Below are positions 38,874 to 46,466 of a DNA stretch of 64,000 nt, piece after piece (position 1 is the first letter of the stretch; each line of letters starts with the position of its first letter). Origin of the DNA: Thiocystis violascens DSM 198 (GTDB lineage Bacteria; Pseudomonadota; Gammaproteobacteria; Chromatiales; Chromatiaceae); assembly GCF_000227745.2 (NCBI RefSeq), contig NC_018012.1, positions 248,001 to 312,000 on the forward strand, given 5' to 3'. Position numbers and translations under genes: made by a program. Below the pieces are notes generated by a model. That model was not told the origin of the DNA. It saw only the letters and a program-made list of their open reading frames with translations, and did not search any database.

Positions 38874-39521
38874 ATGACACCGGAAGAATTTATCGCAAAC
38901 TGGAAAGGGAACCGGCTCAACGAACGTGCCGGCGCGCAACAAAACTTTAGCGACCTCTGCGAACTGCTCAGCGTCGAGAAGCCGCGCGATCCCGACAACT
39001 CCCGACTCCATGAGAGATGGGCATTGCAGATGGGCAGTAGCCTTGAGGATCGCCTCCGCTATACATCGTCCAGCACTTTTCGGACCTTCCCCTTCCCCGA
39101 AGGACTGACCCCGGCCAATACCAACCAAGGAACCGAGACACTCGAATCGGGCGCCGTGATCCCGACCGTCGACACCGAGCGTCGGCCACACGCCCAGGCC
39201 ATCGCCGAGGCCGCGCACCGTCTCAACGCACTGCGCGAGAACTGGCTGAACCCGCCCGAGTGGATCGAACGCATCCCCGAAGTCGTCCCCGGCTACCCGG
39301 AGCGGATCGTACCCAAGACCGAACACGCTGCCGAGCTGAAGAAACGCACCCTCACCAACCTCTACAACACGCCCCCGGCCTGGCTGGTCAATCACCATCA
39401 AGCACTCGATACGGCGGTGGCGAACGCCTACGGCTGGAGCGACGACACGCCGGCCTTGTCCGACGCCGAGATTCTGCGCCGCCTGCTGGCGTTGAACCTC
39501 GCGCGGATCGGATCGGACTAG
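38874..39521 (+). pseudogene. Internally deleted class I SAM-dependent DNA methyltransferase (MmeI/restriction-modification type)
   Basis: An intact 215-residue frame joins two distant ends of a large DNA methyltransferase. The N-terminus MTPEEFIANWKGNRLNERAGAQQNF is typical of these enzymes, and the remainder from about residue 44 (HERWALQMGSSL, FRTFPFPEGLTP, LYNTPPAWLVNHHQALD, YGWSDD) matches their extreme C-terminus. The SAM-binding and NPPY catalytic region, several hundred residues, is missing between them. The protein cannot methylate DNA. It may be a degraded restriction-modification locus; it sits between dispersed repeats and an IS. Confidence 0.75.
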
Positions 39522-39562
39522 CGTCCGCGCTCTGCCTCCCACCTTTCATCCACTGCCATTAA

Positions 39563-40756
39563 GAGGGTGTAGACAAAATCAAACCGTTGTGGTCAACCGC
39601 CGCAGCAGGATGCGCGCCTCCGCCAGCCAAACCCAGGTTTCGGAGACCGCTGGCAGACGGTCATGATGCATGATCAATCGACGGGCACGCTCATTCCACG
39701 CATGGGTGCGCTCGACAACCCAGCGCTTCGGCAGCGGAACGAAGCCGTCGGCGTTGGCGATCACCACTCGGTCAGGCGCCCCGTCCACGTGCCAGGAGCC
39801 AACGCTTTTGTTGGCTGGATGGCGCACGACTTCCACGCGGATCGCGTGGGTCTGCTCGGTGGTTTGGGCAAATTGACCGGCGTAGGCGCTATCGACAAAC
39901 AGCGTGTTGATCTGGGGGTACTTGGCGGCCGTGTCAGCGACGGCGCCCGAGGCGGCATCGCGGTCCTGAAGATTGGCCGCGACCACGCTCACCGCCAACA
40001 CGAACCCCAAGGTATCGACCACCAGGCTGCGCTTGCGCCCCTTGACCTGCTTGCCCGCATCAAAGCCGCTCGGTCCACCCTGCGGCGAGCCGCGGGTCGA
40101 TTGCGCATCCAGCACCGCCGCCGTCGGCGCGATCTCACGCCCCTCGCGTTCGCGCCATTGCCCCCGCAGTCGATCATGCATCTGCTCAAACTTCCCAGCC
40201 GCACTCCAACGGCGAAACGTCTTGTAGACATTCTGCCAAGGCGCGAAATCGTGCGGCAGCATCCGCCACGCGCACCCCGTGCGCACCACGTAGCAACACG
40301 CCTCCAGGATGCTCCGGCGCGACACGCGGGGCGGTTGACCCCGCCCGCCCGGCATCTCAAAGAGAGCGGCGACCAAGTCCCACTCCGCATCGGTCAGACA
40401 ACTTGGGTAGCTTTGGTCGGGGTCGTGGCGACGATGCGCATCCGTATACCCATACCGACGCGGCGTTGCGCGCGCTTGCGCCTCGAGACCACTCTCGCCC
40501 CGGAGGCGCGTGACGCCCGCCTCCCGCAAGGACTTGCGAATCGTTGCTTCATGAGCCTCGATTCCCGTCCGTGCCGCGAGTTCCCGGGCAATCTCTGACA
40601 GCGTGGAGGTCGGGCGATCCGTGACAATTTGACGCAATACCGCTTGCTCCGCCTCGTGAATCTTGGGGGGACGACCAGCTTTCGACATCAGCGCACACCA
40701 GCTCAGTTGTAGACTGGTATACAAATAGCAGCTCAATTATTTTTGTCTACACCCTC
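39563..40756 (-). mobile_element. Complete IS5-family insertion sequence
   Basis: Perfect 16-bp terminal inverted repeats, GAGGGTGTAGACAAAA at 39563-39578 and its complement at 40741-40756, enclose one transposase gene. A 3-bp TAA direct repeat flanks the element (39560-39562 and 40757-40759), the T-N-A target duplication of the IS5 family (IS1031-like group). Length is 1,194 bp. Sharp ends, a target duplication and an intact gene suggest recent insertion. Confidence 0.9.
39579..40688 (-). CDS. IS5-family transposase
   Basis: DDE transposase of 369 residues. N-terminal helix-turn-helix segment (GRPPKIHEAEQ ... TLSEIARELAAR, TIRKSLREAG), then the IS5-type LTDAEWDLVAALF region, the DAQSTRG core with the first catalytic Asp, DSAYAG with the second, and the ERTHAWNERARRL helix with the catalytic Glu. 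I chose the ATG at 40688 (MSKAGRPP); an in-frame ATG at 40736 adds 16 residues. The stop codon directly abuts the left inverted repeat. Confidence 0.9.
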   Translation of the reverse strand: MSKAGRPPKIHEAEQAVLRQIVTDRPTSTLSEIARELAARTGIEAHEATIRKSLREAGVTRLRGESGLEAQARATPRRYGYTDAHRRHDPDQSYPSCLTDAEWDLVAALFEMPGGRGQPPRVSRRSILEACCYVVRTGCAWRMLPHDFAPWQNVYKTFRRWSAAGKFEQMHDRLRGQWREREGREIAPTAAVLDAQSTRGSPQGGPSGFDAGKQVKGRKRSLVVDTLGFVLAVSVVAANLQDRDAASGAVADTAAKYPQINTLFVDSAYAGQFAQTTEQTHAIRVEVVRHPANKSVGSWHVDGAPDRVVIANADGFVPLPKRWVVERTHAWNERARRLIMHHDRLPAVSETWVWLAEARILLRRLTTTV

Positions 40757-40804
40757 TAAGAAACTGTTCATTTACAGGTTCCCGATATTTGTCCGACAGG
40801 GTGA

Positions 40805-40937
40805 TTTTCCGGAAAAGATTTGACCGGTTTTCCGTTCGTCCTGAGCTTGTCGAAGCCTGTCATGAGCTTGTCGAATGGGACGAACGGAAAACCTCGCTCC
40901 GAGGCCGACATTGCATCCGTTCATGGTTCGACAAGCT
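40805..40937. repeat. Dispersed repeat block B
   Basis: Related to block A at 38641-38790 in the same orientation: GTTTTCCGTTCGTCC, GAGCTTGTCGAA, ACGAACGGAAAA, CGCTCCGAGGCCGACATTG and a GACAAGCTCACCACGAACGG end. It leads directly into the 21-bp tandem repeat. Confidence 0.65.
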
Positions 40938-41030
40938 CACCACGAACGGATGCAATGTCACCACGAACGGCTGCAATGTCACCACGAACGGCTGCAATGT
41001 CACCACGAACGGCTGCAATGTCACCACGAA
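40938..41030. repeat. 21-bp tandem repeat, four full units and a partial
   Basis: Units of 21 bp (CACCACGAACGGCTGCAAT + GT) at 40938-40958 (one base different), 40959-40979, 40980-41000 and 41001-41021, then a 9-bp partial. It is the amplified tail of the dispersed repeat beside it. No spacers, hence not CRISPR. It ends 35 bp from the polA stop. Confidence 0.9.
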
Positions 41031-41064
41031 TCGCGCGTAACGATGCGTCCGTGACGGACGCGGT

Positions 41065-43788
41065 TCAATGCGCCTCGTCCCAATTCTCGCCAACGCCAAT
41101 ATCCACGATCAGCGGAACCGCCAGTTCGGCCGCCGACTCCATGGCGCTCCGAATCCGCACGCTGGCTATCTCGACGGCATCCTCCGCCACCTCGAACACC
41201 AGTTCGTCATGGACCTGCATGATCATGCGAACCGGCGGGCGTTCCGACTGAATCCATTGATCCAGCGCGATCATGGCGCGCTTGATGATGTCGGCGGCGG
41301 TGCCCTGCATGGGGGCGTTGATGGCGGTGCGCTCGGCGCCCGCGCGTCGCCCCTGGTTGCTGTGGCCGATGTCGGCGAGATAGAGCCGACGCCCGAACAG
41401 GGTTTCGACATAGCGGTCTTCGCGGGCCTGGGCGCGGATGCGGTCCATGAACGCCCGCACCCCCGGATAGCGGGCGAAATAGCGGTCCACGTACTCCTGG
41501 GCGGCGCCCCGCTCGATGCCGAGCTGACGCGCCAGTCCAAAGGCCGACATGCCATAGATGAGCCCGAAATTGATCGCTTTGGCCGAACGACGCTGTTCGC
41601 TGGTCACTGACTCGGGTGCGAGACCCAGAATCTCCGCCGCCGTGGCGCGGTGGATGTCCTGGCCCGTGACGAAGGCGTTGAGCAGCCGTTCGTCGCCGGA
41701 GAGATGGGCCATGATCCGCAGCTCGATCTGCGAGTAGTCGGCGGCGAGCATCCGGTATCCCGGCTCCGCGATGAAGGCACGACGGATCAGCCGGCCTTCC
41801 TCGGTGCGGATGGGGATGTTCTGTAGATTCGGATCGCTGGACGACAGGCGCCCGGTGGCGGCGACCGCCTGATGGTAAGAGGTATGCACCCGCCCGGTTT
41901 CGGGGTTGACCATCTGGGGCAGCTTGTCGGTGTAGGTGGATTTGAGTTTCGAAAGACTGCGGTGTTGGAGGATGAGACCGGGGAGTTCATGACCGTCCGC
42001 CGCCAGTCGCTCCAGCACGTCCTCGGAGGTGGACGGCGCGCCCTTGGGGGTCTTGGCGACCACCGGCAGACCCAGCTCCTCGAAGAATATGGCCCCGATC
42101 TGCTTGGGCGAGCCGATGTTGAACGGATGGCGGGCGCTCGCGTATGCCTGGGTCTCCAGCTCGGCGATGCGCCGGCCCAGATCCTGGCTCTGACGGGCCA
42201 GCAGGCCGCTGTCGATCCGCACCCCGGTACGCTCGATCCGCGACAGGATGGGGACCAGCGGCATCTCGATGGAACGATACAGATGGGCCAGCGAGGGGGT
42301 CGCCTCCAGCCGGGGCCAGAAGGCCCGATGTAGCCGCAGCGTGATGTCGGCGTCCTCGGCGGCATAGTGGCCGGCCTGCTCCAGCGGGATCTGATCGAAG
42401 CTGAGCTGCTTGACTCCCTTGCCCGCGATGTCCTCGAAATGCACCGTGTCGTAGTCCAGATATTTCTTGGCTAGCGCGTCCATGTTGTGCCGGGTGGCGG
42501 TGCTGTCGAGCACATAGCTTTCGAGCATGGTGTCGTGGGCGATGCCGCGCAGTTCGATGCCATGACGGGCCAGTACGCTCATGTCGAACTTGAGATTCTG
42601 ACCAACCTTGGAGCGGCTGGCGTCCTCCAGCAGCGGTTTCAATCGGGCTAGAACCCGGTCGCGGTCGAGCTGATCCGGGGCGCCGGGATAGGCGTGGGCG
42701 ACCGGAACATAGGCCGCCTGGCCGGGCTCGATGGCGAAGGACAGACCCACCAGGTCGGCGCGCATGTAGTCGAGACCGGTGGTTTCGGTATCGAACGCAA
42801 ACAGCGCGGCCGACTCCAGGCGCCGCATCCAGATCTCGAAGGCGTCCGGGGTGAGGATCAGATCATAGTCGACGTGGGGCAGGGCCGCCGGGGGCACTGG
42901 CTCTGGCGCTGGCGGTGTGTCGGCCTGCTGGGCGATTCCGTCGAGGGTCGCGAGCAGACGGCGCGATTCGAAGCGTTCGTACCAGCCGCGCAGGGTTTCC
43001 ACGTCGGGCGGGGTTCGGCGCAGATCCGTGGGGCCATACTCAAGCGCGACATCGCGCTTGATGGTGGTGAGCTGGCGCGACAGCGGTAACTGGTCGAGCG
43101 CCGCGCGCAGGTTTTCCCCGATCTTACCCTTGATCGTCCCCGCGTTGGCGATCACGCCCTCCAGTCCGCCGTATTCGGCGATCCACTTCACGGCGGTCTT
43201 TTCGCCGCACTTCGGCACGCCGGGCACATTGTCGGCGCTGTCGCCCATCAGGCTCAGATAATCGACGATGCGCTCGGGCGGGACGCCAAATTTCTCCCGC
43301 ACCCCGGCCGGGTCCAGCAGAGTATCGGTCATGGTATTGACCAAGGTGACATGCTCGTCAACGAGTTGCGCCATGTCCTTGTCGCCAGTCGAGATCAGGG
43401 TCGGGATGCCCATGGCGGCTGCCTGGGTGGCGAGCGTACCGATGACGTCATCGGCCTCGACCTCCGGAATCACCAGCAGCGGCAGACCCATCGCCCGAAT
43501 GACTTCCTGTAATGGTTGGATCTGTTCGCGCAGATCCTCCGGCATCGGCGGGCGATGCGCCTTGTACGCGGGATAAAGATCGTTGCGAAAGCTCTTGCCG
43601 GCGGCGTCGAAGACCACCCCGAGATATTCCGGCCGATGTTCCTCGATCAGTTTGCGCAGCATGTTGAGCACGCCCAGCAGGGCGCCGGTCGGCTCGCCCC
43701 TGGAGTTGGTCAGCTTGGGCAGCGCGTGATAGGCGCGAAACAGATAGCCGGAGGCGTCGACCAGGATCAGGGGGTATTTGGGTGGCAT
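41065..43788 (-). CDS. polA: DNA polymerase I
   Basis: Repair and Okazaki-fragment polymerase of 907 residues. 5'-3' exonuclease domain about 1-270 (LILVDASGYLFRAYHALP, SLMGDSADNVPGVP); 3'-5' exonuclease domain about 330-500 with intact acidic residues (FDTETTGLDYM); polymerase domain about 510-907 with motif A ADYSQIELRIMAHL, the O-helix (RRSAKAINFGLIYGMSAFG) and motif C MQVHDELVFEV. The start at 43788 (MPPKYPLILVDASG) matches the family; the ATG at 43914 would intrude on the puc promoter. It is divergent from the LH2 array. Confidence 0.96.
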   Translation of the reverse strand: MPPKYPLILVDASGYLFRAYHALPKLTNSRGEPTGALLGVLNMLRKLIEEHRPEYLGVVFDAAGKSFRNDLYPAYKAHRPPMPEDLREQIQPLQEVIRAMGLPLLVIPEVEADDVIGTLATQAAAMGIPTLISTGDKDMAQLVDEHVTLVNTMTDTLLDPAGVREKFGVPPERIVDYLSLMGDSADNVPGVPKCGEKTAVKWIAEYGGLEGVIANAGTIKGKIGENLRAALDQLPLSRQLTTIKRDVALEYGPTDLRRTPPDVETLRGWYERFESRRLLATLDGIAQQADTPPAPEPVPPAALPHVDYDLILTPDAFEIWMRRLESAALFAFDTETTGLDYMRADLVGLSFAIEPGQAAYVPVAHAYPGAPDQLDRDRVLARLKPLLEDASRSKVGQNLKFDMSVLARHGIELRGIAHDTMLESYVLDSTATRHNMDALAKKYLDYDTVHFEDIAGKGVKQLSFDQIPLEQAGHYAAEDADITLRLHRAFWPRLEATPSLAHLYRSIEMPLVPILSRIERTGVRIDSGLLARQSQDLGRRIAELETQAYASARHPFNIGSPKQIGAIFFEELGLPVVAKTPKGAPSTSEDVLERLAADGHELPGLILQHRSLSKLKSTYTDKLPQMVNPETGRVHTSYHQAVAATGRLSSSDPNLQNIPIRTEEGRLIRRAFIAEPGYRMLAADYSQIELRIMAHLSGDERLLNAFVTGQDIHRATAAEILGLAPESVTSEQRRSAKAINFGLIYGMSAFGLARQLGIERGAAQEYVDRYFARYPGVRAFMDRIRAQAREDRYVETLFGRRLYLADIGHSNQGRRAGAERTAINAPMQGTAADIIKRAMIALDQWIQSERPPVRMIMQVHDELVFEVAEDAVEIASVRIRSAMESAAELAVPLIVDIGVGENWDEAH

Positions 43789-43895
43789 GTGGCGTCTCGA
43801 TCGGATAGGGCGTCCCGCTGGGGACGAATGCCCGAACGTTAGCACAAGCCGCGTTCTCTTCGACCTCGACCCGTCGACGGCGGAGTCTTGGACGT

Positions 43896-43913
43896 TGTCA
43901 AATTTACTTGACA
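43896..43913. promoter_or_regulatory. PpsR/CrtJ operator 1 of the LH2 promoter
   Basis: TGTCAAATTTACTTGACA fits the PpsR/CrtJ consensus TGT-N12-ACA exactly. Its right half is also a perfect -35 hexamer, TTGACA (43908-43913). In purple bacteria PpsR/CrtJ represses puc, bch and crt genes under oxygen or strong light. Confidence 0.8.
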
Positions 43914-43935
43914 TTATTTTCTGTCAGTCTATCCT
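43908..43935 (+). promoter_or_regulatory. Sigma-70-type promoter of pucB1A1
   Basis: TTGACA (43908-43913), a 16-nt spacer and TATCCT (43930-43935). The two hexamers overlap the two PpsR boxes, so a bound repressor would block RNA polymerase. A leader of about 155 nt runs to the first pucB start. Confidence 0.6.
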
Positions 43936-43939
43936 GACA
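43922..43939. promoter_or_regulatory. PpsR/CrtJ operator 2 of the LH2 promoter
   Basis: TGTCAGTCTATCCTGACA, a second exact TGT-N12-ACA box, 8 bp after the first and covering the -10 region. Paired boxes 8 bp apart are the typical arrangement for cooperative binding. Confidence 0.8.
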
Positions 43940-44098
43940 CGTAGGATCACTTGCGAATACTAGTAAGTCCACTGATAGACCTCCTGATTCAACTAGGTCT
44001 TTCCATTGGACCTGATCCGACGGCGACTTTCTCCGCTGGTTGCTCACGGCAACCGGGAAGGGAGTCAGGGCGATGTCATCAAAGTGGGAGGCCAGCAC

Positions 44099-44257
44099 AT
44101 GGCTGAGCAGCAGAAAAGCAGTATTTCGAGCATTTCGGGGCTTACCGAGGCACAAGCAAAAGAATTTCATGCACAGTTCAAGGTGACCTATACCGCGTTT
44201 GTCGGTTTGGCTGGCGCCGTTCATCTGTTCATTCTCGCGGCGAAACCCTGGTTTTGA
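44099..44257 (+). CDS. pucB: LH2 beta polypeptide 1
   Basis: Antenna protein of the intracytoplasmic membrane, 52 residues. Cytoplasmic N-terminus, then SGLTEAQAKEFHAQF with H24, and one membrane helix with the bacteriochlorophyll ligand H42 (GAVHLFILAAKPWF); W51 lies nine residues after it. The start at 44099 is supported by GGGAGG 8 nt upstream. First gene of the array, directly behind the PpsR-box promoter. Confidence 0.93.
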   Translation: MAEQQKSSISSISGLTEAQAKEFHAQFKVTYTAFVGLAGAVHLFILAAKPWF

Positions 44258-44297
44258 ACCCCGGTTCCAATCATTCGGCATTTAAGAGGATCTACTA

Positions 44298-44531
44298 ATG
44301 GAATTCATGGGTTACAAACCGCTTGAGCAAGATTACCGGTTCTGGATGGTCGTCAATCCCGGCACTTGGCTAATCCCGATTCTGATGGTTGTTTTGGGGA
44401 TTGCGCTGCTGGTGCACATGTACGCATTTTCCCTGCCGGGTCAGGGATTCAGCGCCAAGGCAGAAGCGGCTCCGGTGGTCGAAGCGGCTCCGGCTGTCGA
44501 AGCGGCGCCGGTTGCGGCTCCCGCGCAGTGA
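44298..44531 (+). CDS. pucA: LH2 alpha polypeptide 1 with long Ala/Pro-rich tail
   Basis: Antenna protein of 77 residues. The core MEFMGYKPLEQDYRFWMVVNP then TWLIPILMVVLGIALLVHMYAF carries the bacteriochlorophyll ligand H40. After it, the tail (residues 50-77) repeats an EAAP/VEAAP motif about three times and is absent from the other alphas. Residue H+11 is F51, not Trp. AGAGGA precedes the ATG. It pairs with pucB1, 40 bp upstream. Confidence 0.92.
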   Translation: MEFMGYKPLEQDYRFWMVVNPGTWLIPILMVVLGIALLVHMYAFSLPGQGFSAKAEAAPVVEAAPAVEAAPVAAPAQ

Positions 44532-44544
44532 ATTGAGAGGGTTG

Positions 44545-44559
44545 TGACGGGCTCCGTCA
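44545..44559 (+). repeat. Intercistronic stem-loop between pucA1 and pucB2
   Basis: TGACGG (44545-44550) and CCGTCA (44554-44559) form a 6-bp stem with a 3-nt loop, 13 bp after the pucA1 stop. Such hairpins often set relative antenna mRNA levels; without a T-run it is not a full terminator. Confidence 0.4.
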
Positions 44560-44643
44560 TGACTGGGTAACCGCTTTATGTAATCAAATGAAGCGATTGA
44601 ATGAAGCGGTATTGTCATTAATCCCTGAAGGGAAGGTGAATCA

Positions 44644-44778
44644 ATGTCCTCGCTATCCGGCTTGACCGAACAACAAGCAAAAGAGTTCCACGAGCAGTTC
44701 AAGATTACCTATACCGCCTTTGTTGGCCTTGCGGCCCTGGCGCACATGATGGTGCTTGCCGCGAATCCCTGGTTTTAA
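44644..44778 (+). CDS. pucB: LH2 beta polypeptide 2
   Basis: 44 residues, MSSLSGLTEQQAKEFHEQF then the membrane helix with bacteriochlorophyll ligand H34 and W43 at H+9 (NPWF end). Very close to beta copies 3-5 and less so to beta 1. GAAGGTGAATCA upstream provides a ribosome-binding site. It is 112 bp after pucA1 and 27 bp before pucA2. Confidence 0.92.
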   Translation: MSSLSGLTEQQAKEFHEQFKITYTAFVGLAALAHMMVLAANPWF

Positions 44779-44805
44779 TCCTGACCACCTGACGAGAACA
44801 AGACA

Positions 44806-44967
44806 ATGAGCGAAATCGCAAAGCCCAAGAATCCCGATGACGATTGGAAAATCTGGCTGGTGGTGAATCCGTCGACCTGGTTAATGCCGATCCTGTTTGC
44901 CGTGCTGCTGATCGTGCTGACCGTGCATATCACCGTCCTGAACCTTGGTTGGTTTACCTGGGGCTGA
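44806..44967 (+). CDS. pucA: LH2 alpha polypeptide 2
   Basis: 53 residues starting MSEIAKPKNPDDDWKIWLVV; the membrane helix carries bacteriochlorophyll ligand H41, and the GWFTWG end puts W52 at H+11, the position that hydrogen-bonds B850 in Phaeospirillum molischianum LH2. Protein identical to copies 3 and 4 in this window. A GC-rich hairpin follows. Confidence 0.92.
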   Translation: MSEIAKPKNPDDDWKIWLVVNPSTWLMPILFAVLLIVLTVHITVLNLGWFTWG

Positions 44968-45272
44968 GGCTGTTCGGGGACTGCGGCCGCCGACTGGCTG
45001 GCGGCAGTCCCATGAAGGTCGCGTGATGAGCATTGATCGCCGTTTCGGCCTAATCCGATCTACTCGGCCAGAGCGGATTCAGGCATCGCCGTTGCGTTGA
45101 CGGCCCGCGGGGTGCATCGTGACCTCGTATGCGTTCTGCGAAATTTCAACGTCGATGGTCGGAATGGCGATCAATGCTTTTTAACGTCGCGGCGAGTGTC
45201 GTTGCGCGGAGTGGCCGTCTCATACATCAATGAAGCGGTATTTTCATGAGTCCTTAAGTGGGGAATAAGTCG
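44968..45272. other. Spacer between pucA2 and pucB3
   Basis: A 305-bp stretch with the GGGACTGC/GCAGTCCC hairpin at its left end (44977-45011). A sequence near pucB3 (GAAGCGGTATT) echoes the one before pucB2. I see no PpsR box and no other gene. Confidence 0.5.
44977..45011 (+). terminator. Stem-loop after pucA2
   Basis: GGGACTGC (44977-44984) pairs with GCAGTCCC (45004-45011), with further GC pairs inside. Lies 9 bp after the pucA2 stop. Comparable hairpins follow pucA3, A4 and A5, so this is a conserved 3'-end element of the alpha genes. Confidence 0.6.
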
Positions 45273-45398
45273 ATGAATGGCTTAACTGAACAGCAAGCAA
45301 AAGAGTTCCATGCACAGTTCAAGATTACCTATACCGCCTTTGTTGGCCTTGCGGCCCTGGCGCACATGATGGTGCTTGCCGCGAACCCTTGGTTTTAA
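45273..45398 (+). CDS. pucB: LH2 beta polypeptide 3
   Basis: 41 residues (MNGLTEQQAKEFHAQF...NPWF) with the usual two histidines. Differs from copies 4 and 5 by a few N-terminal bases and one residue (HAQF against HEQF); from base 45315 onward it is the left edge of the 1,403-bp tandem duplication. GGGGA lies upstream of the ATG. Confidence 0.92.
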   Translation: MNGLTEQQAKEFHAQFKITYTAFVGLAALAHMMVLAANPWF

Positions 45399-45425
45399 TC
45401 CTGACCACCTAACGAGATCAAGACA

Positions 45426-45587
45426 ATGAGCGAAATCGCAAAGCCGAAGAACCCCGATGACGATTGGAAAATCTGGCTGGTGGTCAATCCGTCGACCTGG
45501 TTGATGCCGATCCTGTTTGCCGTGCTGCTGATCGTGCTGACCGTGCACATCACCGTCCTGAACCTTGGTTGGTTTACCTGGGGCTGA
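45426..45587 (+). CDS. pucA: LH2 alpha polypeptide 3
   Basis: 53 residues, protein identical to alpha 2 (ligand H41, W52 at H+11). It is 27 bp after pucB3. The DNA differs from pucA2 at silent positions and is identical to pucA4. Confidence 0.92.
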   Translation: MSEIAKPKNPDDDWKIWLVVNPSTWLMPILFAVLLIVLTVHITVLNLGWFTWG

Positions 45588-45597
45588 GGATGTTGCA

Positions 45598-45629
45598 GGG
45601 ACTGTGGTCGCCACGGCGGCGGCAGTCCC
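45598..45629 (+). terminator. Stem-loop after pucA3
   Basis: GGGACTG (45598-45604) and CAGTCCC (45623-45629), 10 bp past the stop codon. Counterpart of the hairpin after pucA2. Confidence 0.6.
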
Positions 45630-45700
45630 AAGAGATTGTTGCGTCATCGTCTCCCTGGTCAGCGGTGATCGTCCGTCGCGATCCCGTGTCAGTGGGTCAC

Positions 45701-45798
45701 GGCCATTCAGTTAAGCCGTTCATGGTTCGAGGGCCTCACCACGAACGGCTTAACTGAATGGCCATGGCCTCACCACGAACGGTTTAACTGAATGGCCG
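45701..45798. repeat. Palindromic dispersed repeat in unit 1
   Basis: A 21-bp arm (45701-45721, GGCCATTCAGTTAAGCCGTT + C) has its exact complement at 45743-45763, followed by a direct half-repeat with CACCACGAACGGTTTAACTGAA. The ACCACGAACGG core links it to the repeats near 38.7 and 40.9 kb. Confidence 0.75.
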
Positions 45799-45860
45799 TG
45801 GTGTCAGTGGGGCCGTTCGCGATCTGTCTATCGACCTGGTGAAACGACACTCAAATTCCC

Positions 45861-46433
45861 ATGAAAGAGCCCCTTTTCATCCGCCCCCTGAGTGCCGAGG
45901 AGCGGCAGACCCTGGAAGCCGGCCTTTGCGCATCCGATTCCTTCATCCGGCGCCGCTGCCAGATTCTGCTGTCCAATGCCGATGGTCATACGGCCCCGAA
46001 ACTTTCCGTCATGCTCGGTTGCGCCTCGGAAACCGCGCGTAGTGCCCTGCGCGCCTTTGCTGTCGAGGGGCTGGAATGTCTCAACGCGAAGTCGCGCCGC
46101 CCCAAGAATCTCCACCGTCCCTTGCTGGAGGGCGAGCAAGCCGAGCAACTCCGTGCGTTACTCCACTTTCATCCGCGGGAGTTTGGCAAATCGGCCAATC
46201 TCTGGACCCTGTCCTTGATCGCTGAAGTTGCCTTCGAGCGTGGCCTGACTGGACGGTTGTTGTGCATTGAAGCGATTCGGCAGGTGTTGAAGCGGCTGGG
46301 AGTCGACTGGAAGCAGGCCAAACACTGGTCTGCCAACCCCTTCTTGCGCGATGCGCGTCGAGAAGCGCCGCAGTCTGCTGTCCGTGCGGGTGGCGACAAC
46401 GCCGGAATTCCCGCCGTTGCCTGGCGAGTGTAA
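45861..46433 (+). pseudogene. Truncated IS630-type transposase (DNA-binding half only), copy 1
   Basis: 190 residues beginning MKEPLFIRPLSAEERQTLEAGL. It contains the helix-turn-helix region typical of IS630 transposases (ASDSFIRRRCQILLSNADGHTAPKLSVMLGCASETARSALRAF in parts) and the second winged-helix segment ending GVDWKQAKHWSANPF. The frame then stops soon after, before any DDE catalytic domain, so it cannot transpose. The frame itself is intact and identical in both copies. No inverted-repeat ends were recognised. Confidence 0.8.
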
Positions 46434-46438
46434 AAAAC

Positions 46439-46466
46439 TTGACATCCTGGCATGTCAAGCTAATCT
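46439..46466 (+). promoter_or_regulatory. Promoter of pucB4A4
   Basis: TTGACA (46439-46444), 16-nt spacer, TAATCT (46461-46466). The distance from TTGACA to the downstream PpsR half-site (29 bp) is the same as in the first LH2 promoter, and GACACGTA follows in both. The promoter appears to have moved with, or been recreated next to, the transposase remnant. Confidence 0.5.

Noticed and set aside
40938..41030. Short regular repeats that could look like a CRISPR array
   Set aside because: Units are directly joined with no spacers, repeats are short and no cas genes are present.
40789..41040. Plus-strand frame with a repeating seven-residue unit through the tandem repeat
   Set aside because: A 21-bp repeat is automatically in frame; no ribosome-binding site or homologous protein supports translation.
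45282..45647. Minus-strand frames opposite the LH2 genes
   Set aside because: Antisense of pucB/pucA; repeated only because the LH2 genes are repeated.
46429..46444. TGT-N10-ACA as a second PpsR box at the duplicated promoter
   Set aside because: Spacing is 10 nt, not 12; kept only as altered operator geometry, not annotated as a site.
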